5,306 bases of DNA from Burkholderiales bacterium. GTDB lineage: Bacteria > Pseudomonadota > Gammaproteobacteria > Burkholderiales > JAEUMW01. How positions within the stretch are numbered: position 1 is the first letter of the stretch; every line of letters begins with the position of its first letter. Location: contig JAEUMX010000038.1 in assembly GCA_016791285.1 (NCBI GenBank), positions 1-5,306 on the forward strand, read 5' to 3'. This document shows positions 1 to 4,760 of this stretch, piece by piece. Below the pieces are notes generated by a model. The model had not been told where the DNA came from. It saw only the letters and a list, made by a program, of their open reading frames with translations, and did no database searches. The translations under genes and the position numbers were made by a program.

Positions 1-173
1 GCGCGGGCAAGCGTGCGGCGGCGGTCATGAGCCTGATCCAATCCGCTCGGCTCAACGGTCACGATCCGTATCGCTACCTCAAGGACGTGCTCGACCGACT
101 GCCGACCCAACCGGCGAGCCGCATCAGCGAATTGCTGCCACACAATTGGACCGCAGTGGTGGCTCCGAACTGA
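1..173 (+). CDS. tnpC: IS66-family transposase TnpC, C-terminal fragment (5' end outside window)
   Basis: The frame is open from the window edge (first whole codon at position 3) to TGA at 171-173, giving 56 residues. The peptide reads AGKRAAAVMSLIQSARLNGH, then DPYRYLKDVLDRLP and ELLPHNW. This is the characteristic tail of IS66 transposases (the IS66 C-terminal element that follows the DDE catalytic domain). IS66 TnpC is usually about 500 residues, so only the last tenth is visible and catalytic competence cannot be judged. The role is DNA cutting and strand transfer at the element ends. The stop lies 40 bp inside the inferred right terminus of the element, normal spacing for the family. Identity is from recognised family sequence; whether the whole element is intact is unknown. 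Confidence 0.9.
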   Translation, partial: AGKRAAAVMSLIQSARLNGHDPYRYLKDVLDRLPTQPASRISELLPHNWTAVVAPN

Positions 174-213
174 TCCCGCGCGTTCGCGCAAGATGTGTTG
201 CACGGACGGTTAC
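1..213 (+). mobile_element. Right end of an IS66-family insertion sequence
   Basis: It comprises the transposase tail plus 40 bp of non-coding sequence ending GTTGCACGGACGGTTAC at 213. IS66-family elements have inverted repeats beginning GTAA, so a right end finishing in TTAC (210-213) fits. The boundary is supported independently: antitoxin-like coding sequence (VIITKAGKPVAALVDI) starts immediately after it. IS66 elements duplicate 8 bp of target, so the right-hand copy should be AAGTGATC at 214-221. The left end and left copy are outside the window, so the exact terminus is inferred, not proven. Confidence 0.75.
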
Positions 214-416
214 AAGTGATCATCACCAAGGCGGGAAAACCGGTGGCCGCCCTCGTCGACATCGCTCTGTTCGAGCGCCTCCGAAAGCTGGATGAAGAGT
301 TCGATCAGATGCGCGAAGAGTTCGCCCGGGCTTTTGCGGACATGACCGAGGAGCAGGTTGCAGCCCTGGTTGAGGAGGCCGTAGGGGAAGCGCGCACCCG
401 TCGCCGCAAGAGGTGA
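195..416 (+). CDS. Phd/YefM-type antitoxin, N-terminus replaced by IS66 end (likely truncated, possibly non-functional)
   Basis: This 73-residue frame encodes residues 8-23 VIITKAGKPVAALVDI, matching the second half of the Phd/YefM DNA-binding fold (the beta-hairpin before the dimerisation helix). An acidic helical tail (LDEEFDQMREEFARAFADM, then EEQVAALVEEAV) and a basic end RTRRRKR follow. That tail is the part that normally wraps the toxin. The first seven residues (MLHGRLQ) are encoded by the IS66 terminus, so the usual 25-30 N-terminal residues are missing. The ATG at 195 has no clear Shine-Dalgarno sequence. The stop overlaps the toxin start by 4 bp (GTGA), the normal antitoxin-toxin coupling. 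A chimeric protein could keep toxin binding while losing DNA binding; equally, it may not be made. It could be labelled a pseudogene. Confidence 0.7.
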   Translation: MLHGRLQVIITKAGKPVAALVDIALFERLRKLDEEFDQMREEFARAFADMTEEQVAALVEEAVGEARTRRRKR

Positions 417-820
417 AGGTCGTTCTCGATACGAACGTGCTGCTCTCGGGTTTGCTGGCCCCCGACGGCACGCCGGGCCATATTCTGCGCGCGTGGCTTG
501 AGGCCCGATTCGATGTGGCGATGTCGATCGAGCAGCTCGCCGAAATCGGCCGGGTGCTCGGCTACTCCAAGATCCAACGAAAGTTGCAATGGGACGAACA
601 ACGGATCGAGCAATTCATCTGGCAGCTCTACATCCGGACCGACGTCGTCAATCTGCACGCGCTGTCGGTGCAAGTCCCGCGCGATCCTAAGGACATGCCG
701 ATTCTCGCGACACTCGTCGCTTCGGACGCCGATATCCTCGTGACGAGAGATCGCGACCTGCTCGACTTGCGTGGCAAATATCCGATTCAGACACCCGCGG
801 AATTTGCTCGGCGGTTGTAA
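413..820 (+). CDS. PIN-domain toxin, COG1569-like putative TA RNase
   Basis: The 135-residue protein spans one PIN domain, a Mg2+-dependent RNase fold used by type II toxins. Visible motifs are D6 in VVLDTNVLLSGLL; E44 in the LAEI helix (E40 is also nearby); D91/D94 in PRDPKDMPIL; and D105/D107 with TRDRDLL (D113, D115) near the end. The complete acidic set suggests an active nuclease. The pattern resembles the 'putative toxin-antitoxin system toxin component, PIN family' group rather than classical VapC. The GTG start at 413 overlaps the antitoxin stop (GTGA), so translation is probably coupled. The AAGAGG just upstream (408-413) is too close to be an ideal ribosome site. The cognate antitoxin is truncated by IS66, so expression and control of this intact-looking toxin are in question. 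The family call is firm; RNA target and toxicity are inference. Confidence 0.88.
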   Translation: MKVVLDTNVLLSGLLAPDGTPGHILRAWLEARFDVAMSIEQLAEIGRVLGYSKIQRKLQWDEQRIEQFIWQLYIRTDVVNLHALSVQVPRDPKDMPILATLVASDADILVTRDRDLLDLRGKYPIQTPAEFARRL

Positions 821-846
821 CGCCACCTTCTTCACCGCGGCGCGCA

Positions 847-869
847 ATCGATGCCACAAGTGCATCGAT
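847..869. other. Hairpin downstream of PIN toxin
   Basis: The 8-bp perfect inverted repeat ATCGATGC / GCATCGAT surrounds a 7-nt loop (CACAAGT), 26 bp after the toxin stop. No T-run follows on the plus strand, so it is not a standard intrinsic terminator. It may stabilise the 3' end of the transcript or be a protein site. The rest of 821-923 holds no gene I can support. Confidence 0.4.
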
Positions 870-923
870 GAAGTTGCTGCGCCCGCGATCTGTCGTTATG
901 CGCGCTTCCTTGGGGCTGGCCCT

Positions 924-1205
924 TCAGCCTGCTTCTCCACCACCGGCGCGCTCTCGGGTCGTTTGACCGCCACCGTCTTCGTAAGCCGCCTGCATGATTC
1001 CCAGGACCTCCTTTTCGGCAGCCAGCCAATACTGCATCGCCAATCCGTGCGGGCGACCGGCAGACTCCCACATCAGATACGCGAGATCCCGAATACGCTG
1101 TTGTACGCCTTCGGTCCTCTCGGTGACAGCGTCACTGACGACATTGTCGCCCCGATCTGAGGCAATTGTCAGGGGATAGATTATTCCAACGCGCCTTCTT
1201 TGCAT
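924..1205 (-). CDS. DUF2934-domain small protein (start uncertain)
   Basis: The frame encodes up to 93 residues. Residues 36-68 (RIRDLAYLMWESAGRPHGL, then a W, then AAEKEVLG) match the short DUF2934 signature: an AY..WE..GRP.G....W..AE..L pattern. Its function is unknown in the family. The Gly/Glu/Arg-rich tail (from about 77) looks disordered. The ATG at 1203-1205 is the only ATG upstream of the domain in this frame, but it lacks a good ribosome site, and residues 1-33 do not look like family sequence. A promoter-like CTGACA-18-GACAAT lies inside that 5' stretch (minus strand, about 1143-1172). An ATG in another frame at 1142-1144 would need a frameshift to reach the domain. The domain is well supported; the start is not. 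No operon partner is evident. Confidence 0.7.
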   Translation of the reverse strand: MQRRRVGIIYPLTIASDRGDNVVSDAVTERTEGVQQRIRDLAYLMWESAGRPHGLAMQYWLAAEKEVLGIMQAAYEDGGGQTTRERAGGGEAG

Positions 1206-1307
1206 TGGCGAAGAAGTCTGAATTTGGTTGCGGCTGGATACCGCGCCCTTTCTGATGCCGGCGAACTGTATCGTCGGACGAGTAAGCGGTCAATGGACGT
1301 CCGAGAG

Positions 1308-1331
1308 GTCCGGGTTGGGATGTCCGGGTTG
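1308..1331. repeat. Two direct copies of GTCCGGGTTG, 14-bp period
   Basis: The 10-mer GTCCGGGTTG occurs at 1308-1317 and again at 1322-1331, separated by GGAT. A palindrome GGACGTCC sits just upstream at 1295-1302. These lie in the 194-bp gene-free stretch 1206-1399 between the DUF2934 gene and vapC. The role is unknown; paired protein sites or leftover mobile DNA are possible. Confidence 0.5.
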
Positions 1332-1371
1332 TAACCCGTGCAGGTCGTGGCTGAGCCACGGCGCAGGGTTA
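1332..1371. other. Two-tier stem-loop beyond the 3' end of vapC
   Basis: The outer arms TAACCC (1332-1337) and GGGTTA (1366-1371) pair, followed by TGC/GCA (1339-1341 with 1363-1365) around one bulged base. An inner stem CGTGGC/GCCACG (1346-1351 with 1355-1360) has a TGA triloop. The structure begins 29 bp past the vapC stop in the minus-strand direction. No T-run flanks it, so it is not a canonical terminator, but it could act as a 3'-end stabiliser or a factor-assisted stop. Confidence 0.5.
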
Positions 1372-1399
1372 TCAACGAGCAGCCCGTATTGCCGAGCGC

Positions 1400-1789
1400 T
1401 CAGACCAGGGCGACCTGCAGATCGGCGATTCGCTTCGCGCGCTTGACGAGTTTCGCATCGAAGGTAACGAAGTGTTCCGCCGCTCTTCCACCGGACAGAT
1501 GCAGTGCATCGGCGAAGTCGAGTCCCACCCGCGCCCAGTCGAGGGCGGCAGTTACCCTCGCGAGATCCTCGCAGCGGACGTTGGGCAGCGCGATCAATGC
1601 CGTGAGCGCATCGACGATCCGGATAACATCGAGACCATAGAGCCGACGCAGGACCCATTCGGCTTCTAGAAACACCGTCGTCGGAACGAGGATCGTTTCG
1701 CGCTCGAAAAGGGACCGCGCCCGCTTCGCTTGCCCGGGATCGTCTTCGGTAAGCAACCGGACGACGACGTTAGTATCGACCGCGATCAC
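1400..1789 (-). CDS. vapC: VapC-family PIN-domain toxin
   Basis: The 129-residue protein is a single PIN domain of typical VapC length. Key residues are D5 in MIAVDTNVVVRLL; E42/E44 in FLEAEWVLRR; D91 and D94 in GLDFADALHL; and D111 in FVTFDAKLVKRA. The full acidic set predicts a Mg2+-dependent RNase; VapC toxins typically cut tRNA or rRNA, but the target here is unknown. The GTG start (1787-1789) is preceded by AAGGA at 5 nt and lies within the last codons of the antitoxin gene, a 20-bp overlap implying translational coupling. It is unlike the toxin at 413-820 (different PIN subgroup), so the two are not recent duplicates. The cognate antitoxin is the AbrB-type protein directly upstream. Confidence 0.92.
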   Translation of the reverse strand: MIAVDTNVVVRLLTEDDPGQAKRARSLFERETILVPTTVFLEAEWVLRRLYGLDVIRIVDALTALIALPNVRCEDLARVTAALDWARVGLDFADALHLSGGRAAEHFVTFDAKLVKRAKRIADLQVALV

Positions 1790-2036
1790 GGCGTTCCTTC
1801 ATTTCGGCGTCGATCGCGGTCTCCATCTCCTCTAACGTTCTCACCGGCCCATCGACCCTGAGGCGACCAGCGACATCCTCGATCCGGGTCGGCGCAACAG
1901 TCCGCGCCGGACGAAGGAGGATGCCGTCCCCGGTATCCTCGACCGTGAATTCCGTGCCCGGCTGCCAGCGATGCGCCTCACGCACCGCTTTGGGCAGGAT
2001 GATCTGCCCCTTCGAAGACAACTTGGTGGTTTCCAA
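1770..2036 (-). CDS. vapB: AbrB/SpoVT-type antitoxin VapB
   Basis: The 88-residue protein has an N-terminal swapped-hairpin AbrB domain at about residues 1-45: TKLSSKGQIILPKAVREA, then W.PGTEF.VED..DGILLRP. This is the DNA-binding and dimerisation part. Residues 50-88 (RIEDVAGRLRVDGPVRTLEE onward, ending RRDRGRY) form the helical tail expected to occupy the toxin active site. The start is TTG at 2034-2036, chosen because GAGG sits 8 nt upstream and the AbrB domain begins at once; the ATG inside CCTCATGAGG is out of frame. It is the first gene of a two-gene operon with vapC. Autorepression by the VapBC complex at the palindrome just upstream is inferred from family behaviour. Confidence 0.92.
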   Translation of the reverse strand: METTKLSSKGQIILPKAVREAHRWQPGTEFTVEDTGDGILLRPARTVAPTRIEDVAGRLRVDGPVRTLEEMETAIDAEMKERRDRGRY

Positions 2037-2043
2037 TCGAAGA

Positions 2044-2055
2044 ACCTCATGAGGT
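2044..2055. promoter_or_regulatory. Candidate VapBC operator palindrome overlapping the vapB ribosome site
   Basis: ACCTCATGAGGT is a perfect 12-bp palindrome located 8 bp before the TTG start of vapB. The half nearest the gene contributes the GAGG Shine-Dalgarno sequence. AbrB-fold antitoxins commonly bind palindromes near their own promoter. Here the site would lie about 10-20 nt downstream of the predicted transcription start. The sequence is certain; operator function is inference. Confidence 0.5.
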
Positions 2056-2071
2056 AAGACGCAGTAAGATT

Positions 2072-2100
2072 ACTATACCCGCCAAAGGCGTGCTGCACAA
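2072..2100 (-). promoter_or_regulatory. Predicted sigma-70 promoter for vapBC
   Basis: Read on the minus strand, TTGTGC (2095-2100) and TATAGT (2072-2077) are separated by exactly 17 bp. They match TTGACA in 4 of 6 positions and TATAAT in 5 of 6. The transcription start would fall near 2065, giving a leader of about 30 nt before the TTG. The spacer contains a second inverted repeat, CGCC-AAA-GGCG (2080-2090), which might also be a regulator site. Confidence 0.6.
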
Positions 2101-2267
2101 AGCAACTCGTCCCGACCGACCACGCAGGCAGCAATGCCGCTTTGGCAGCAGGCTCCAGCCTCGTCCTTCCAGCACCCGCACAGCCGTGATTAAATGGCGC
2201 GGTCGATCTGCCCGCGGGCGGTCGCAGCGGACGCCGATCCGACGGTGGGTTCACCCAAAGGAAAAAT

Positions 2268-2273
2268 GGAGGG
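2268..2273 (+). promoter_or_regulatory. Ribosome binding site fixing the phosphatase start
   Basis: GGAGGG lies 7 nt before ATG 2281, ideal spacing. A second in-frame ATG at 2266 has AAAGGA 4 nt upstream and would add five residues (MEGRK) to the signal peptide n-region. ATG 2281 is preferred on spacing and signal peptide shape. The divergent gap 2037-2280 also carries the vapBC promoter; no strong plus-strand promoter is visible in it. Confidence 0.65.
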
Positions 2274-2280
2274 TCGAAAA

Positions 2281-3954
2281 ATGAGAACGAGAGCGCAGTG
2301 GTTTCGCTTCCTGCTTGCCGTGTCCGGTTTCGTGCTGCTGATCGGACCCCCGCTGGCCCGTGCCGACGGCCCGGGAACGCCGCCCAAGCTCGTGTTGTTC
2401 ATGGTCGTGGACGGCTTTCCCCAGGAGCAACTGGTGAAGTACTACGATCAGGTGGGCAAGAACGGTTTCCGCCTGTTCCTCGACAAGGGCGCGTGGTACA
2501 GCAATAACAACTACAGCCACGCCACCACCTACACGGGCGTTGGTCATGCCACGCTGCTCTCGTGCGCGCACCCCTACAAACACGGTGTCGTCGGCAACGA
2601 CTGGATCGACAAGAAGACGAAGCAGCGCCTCTATTCGACCGAGGACGAGCGCTACAAGTATCTCGACGAGGAGACGCCGAAGCACGCCGGCACCTCTCCG
2701 TTCAACATCAAGGTGACGACGGTCGGCGACGAACTCATCTACGCCAACGGCCAATCCAAGGTCGTCGCGATCTCCGGCAAGGACCGCAGCGCCATCGGCC
2801 TTGGCGGGCAGGACGGAGTCGCGTACATGTACAGTCCGACGACGGGGCGTTTCATCACCTCCAACTACTACATGCAGGATTACCCGGCCTGGTGGAAGAA
2901 GTACTACGAGGCGAAACCCCAGGACAAGTACTTCGGCACCTCGTGGACCCTGCTTTTGCCGGAGAGTGCCTACGCGCGCTCGGCGCCCGACGACCGGCCG
3001 TGGTCAACCAACTACAAGGGGCTCGGCACCAAGTTCCCGCATCCCGTGAGCGGCGGCGCCGACAAGCCGGGCAAGGCCTATTACGACGCGATCTTGTGGA
3101 CACCCTACGGTGACGATCTCACGCTCGATTTCGTGAAGGCCGTGATCGAGGGCGAAAATCTCGGCAACAATCCGGCCGGCGTGCCGGACATCCTCGCCAT
3201 CAGCTGGACCAGCCACGACTACGTCAATCACCTGTTCGGCCCGGAGAGCAGACAGTCGCAGGACCAGACGGTGCGTCTCGACCGCGCGTTCGCCGATCTG
3301 TTCGAGTACCTCGATCGGCGCATCGGCATGAAGAACGTGCTGGTCACGCTGTCGGCCGATCACGGCTTCATGAACGTTCCCGAGTACAGCGTCACCCGCA
3401 ACCTCGACGCCGGCCGCATCGACCCGGACAAGATGATCGCCGACACCAACACGGCGCTCTCCCAGAAGTTCGGCGAGGGCAAGTACATCACGGCTTGGTG
3501 GAACCCGAATCTCTACGTCGACTACGACCTCGTCGCTTCTCGCAAGCTGGACAAGGTGGAAGTCGAGCGCGCAGCGCAGGAGTTTCTGCGCACGTATCCG
3601 GGCGTGGAGGCGGTGTTCACGCGCACGCAGCTCGAACAGGGACAGATGCCCAACACCAAGATGGCGAAGCAGGTCGCACTGGCCTGGCATCAGCAGATCA
3701 GCGGCGACATCGTGATCATGAACAAACCGAACTGGTATCTCTTCGCGAAGCCGTTCGCCTATGCTGCCACCCACGGCTCACCGTGGGCCTACGACACCAA
3801 CGTGCCGCTCGCAATGTACGGTCCTAACTGGGTCAAGGCCGGCAAGTATGGCGATTCGGAGACCGTGGATCTCGGCCGCACCATTGCGCATGTCCTCAAC
3901 GTGCGCCCACCCAACGGGTGCGAGGGACGGGTACTGATCGAAGCGATGCGCTGA
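2281..3954 (+). CDS. Exported PafA-like alkaline phosphatase (type I phosphodiesterase/nucleotide pyrophosphatase superfamily)
   Basis: The 557-residue protein hydrolyses phosphate monoesters by family inference, probably in the periplasm or outside the cell. Residues 1-28 form a signal peptide: MRTR..R, a hydrophobic run LLAVSGFVLLIG, and an ARA cleavage site before DG. The active-site set is complete when compared with Flavobacterium PafA: D44 (MVVDGF); nucleophile T85 in ATTYTGVGHAT; N106 (GNDW); K167 and R169 in SGKDRSA; zinc ligands D313 and H317 (SHDYVNH), D360-H361 (SADHGF) and H498 (THGSPWAYD). The Lys-Asp-Arg motif favours monoesterase over diesterase activity. Length matches the PafA/SPAP group (about 540-560). 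PafA-type enzymes work without phosphate repression in some bacteria, and no convincing Pho box is seen here. DUF3750 follows 61 bp downstream on the same strand; co-transcription is possible. Confidence 0.93.
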   Translation: MRTRAQWFRFLLAVSGFVLLIGPPLARADGPGTPPKLVLFMVVDGFPQEQLVKYYDQVGKNGFRLFLDKGAWYSNNNYSHATTYTGVGHATLLSCAHPYKHGVVGNDWIDKKTKQRLYSTEDERYKYLDEETPKHAGTSPFNIKVTTVGDELIYANGQSKVVAISGKDRSAIGLGGQDGVAYMYSPTTGRFITSNYYMQDYPAWWKKYYEAKPQDKYFGTSWTLLLPESAYARSAPDDRPWSTNYKGLGTKFPHPVSGGADKPGKAYYDAILWTPYGDDLTLDFVKAVIEGENLGNNPAGVPDILAISWTSHDYVNHLFGPESRQSQDQTVRLDRAFADLFEYLDRRIGMKNVLVTLSADHGFMNVPEYSVTRNLDAGRIDPDKMIADTNTALSQKFGEGKYITAWWNPNLYVDYDLVASRKLDKVEVERAAQEFLRTYPGVEAVFTRTQLEQGQMPNTKMAKQVALAWHQQISGDIVIMNKPNWYLFAKPFAYAATHGSPWAYDTNVPLAMYGPNWVKAGKYGDSETVDLGRTIAHVLNVRPPNGCEGRVLIEAMR

Positions 3955-3980
3955 TCCCGATCCGATCCGCTGCAGGCCTA

Positions 3981-3992
3981 GCCCCGCGGGGC
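3981..3992. other. GC-rich palindrome between phosphatase and DUF3750 genes
   Basis: GCCCCGCGGGGC is a perfect 12-bp palindrome 26 bp after the phosphatase stop. A hairpin would have a short GC stem with a 4-nt loop and no T-run behind it. It is at best a weak pause or processing site. Confidence 0.3.
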
Positions 3993-4015
3993 GAAGCAAT
4001 TGCCCACCCTCTCCG

Positions 4016-4756
4016 ATGCCCTTCGAGCGCCCCTTGCTGGTCCTCTTCGCCCTGCTCGTCCTGCCGCTCGCGGTCAGCGTAGCGTCACACCCCGCGCCCG
4101 CCGCGCCGTGGTACGCGGCGTCCCGTGCGCCGACCGGGCTCGCGCCCGATCCCGCGACCGTGCGCGAAGCCGTAACGCAAGTCTACGCCGCACCCGCCTA
4201 CGGTTGGCGCGGCGCGTTCGCGGTGCATACCTGGATCGTGGTGAAACGTGAAGGCGCGGCGTCGTTCACCCGCTACGACGTGGTGGGCTGGCATGGCGCG
4301 CCGTTCGTGCATCGGAACTACGCGCCCACGGACGGCTACTGGTTCGGCAGCCGACCGGAGATCCTACTCGACCGACGCGGAGAGCATGTCGAAGCGCTGA
4401 TCGACCGCATCGAGGCCGCGGTGCGAAGCTACCCGTTCGTAGACCGCTACCGCACCTGGCCGGGGCCGAACAGCAATACGTTCACGGCCCACGTTGCGCG
4501 CAGCGTTCCGGAACTGCGGCTGGACCTGCCCGCCAATGCCATCGGCAAGGACTACGTCCCGCTCTCCTCCGCGCTCGGAGCGGCACCGAGCGGAACCGGC
4601 CTGCAGGCATCCTTCCTCGGCGTGCTGGGCATCCTGCTCGCCGCCGAAGAAGGGGTGGAGATCAACGTAATGGGACTCTCGCTCGGCGTCGACGTGGCTT
4701 CGCCTGCGCTGCGACTGCCCGGGCTGGGGCGCGTCGGTCTCGCGAATTCGAAGTAG
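4016..4756 (+). CDS. DUF3750-family envelope protein
   Basis: The 246-residue protein starts with a hydrophobic segment (PLLVLFALLVLPLAVSVAS, 6-24) that is either an uncleaved anchor or a signal peptide, so the rest is probably periplasmic. Residues about 45-246 match DUF3750: HTWIVVKREG (71-80), the RYDVVGW strand (86-92), YWFGSRPEILLDRRGEH (108-124), the strongly conserved WPGPNSNTF (148-156), LDLPANAIGKDYVPLS (169-184) and a Gly-rich end including PSGTG (191-195). Function is unknown. The order of an early His strand and a later N-S-N-T-F motif resembles permuted papain-like folds (see findings). The ATG at 4016 lacks a clear ribosome site, but no better in-frame start is visible. It sits 61 bp after the phosphatase gene, so a shared transcript is plausible. 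Confidence 0.87.
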   Translation: MPFERPLLVLFALLVLPLAVSVASHPAPAAPWYAASRAPTGLAPDPATVREAVTQVYAAPAYGWRGAFAVHTWIVVKREGAASFTRYDVVGWHGAPFVHRNYAPTDGYWFGSRPEILLDRRGEHVEALIDRIEAAVRSYPFVDRYRTWPGPNSNTFTAHVARSVPELRLDLPANAIGKDYVPLSSALGAAPSGTGLQASFLGVLGILLAAEEGVEINVMGLSLGVDVASPALRLPGLGRVGLANSK

Positions 4757-4760
4757 CGCC

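Noticed and set aside
305..865. Long minus-strand open frame opposite the antitoxin and PIN toxin
   Set aside because: It lies antisense to two recognisable genes, has no family-like motif, and is a typical shadow frame in GC-rich DNA.
847..869. Hairpin after the PIN toxin as an intrinsic terminator
   Set aside because: The stem is AT-GC mixed with only 8 bp and no T-run follows on either strand.
1332..1371. The TAACCC...GGGTTA stem-loop as an integron attC site
   Set aside because: The outer arms do not fit the RYYYAAC and GTTRRRY core boxes (a T falls where a purine is needed on both sides), and there is no cassette organisation around it.
2167..2195. TTCCAG-17-TTAAAT as a promoter for the phosphatase gene
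   Set aside because: The -35 match is only about 2 of 6; the spacing alone does not justify a call.
2183..2200. CCGTGATTAAATGGCGCGG as a Pho box before the phosphatase
   Set aside because: Only the first half resembles CTGTCAT (5 of 7), and the second half site is absent after the spacer.
2194..2280. N-terminal extension of the phosphatase from ATG 2194
   Set aside because: It would put 29 polar residues ahead of a standard signal peptide, lacks a ribosome site, and is less plausible than ATG 2281 with GGAGGG at 7 nt.
3004..3774. 256-codon minus-strand open frame inside the phosphatase gene
   Set aside because: The plus strand here encodes conserved metal-binding motifs; the reverse frame is low-complexity Arg/Val/Ala/Glu sequence typical of antisense GC-rich codons.
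4000..4251. Arg-rich plus-strand frame overlapping the start of DUF3750
   Set aside because: Its composition (mostly Arg/Ala/Pro) is a frame-shifted shadow of the DUF3750 coding sequence.
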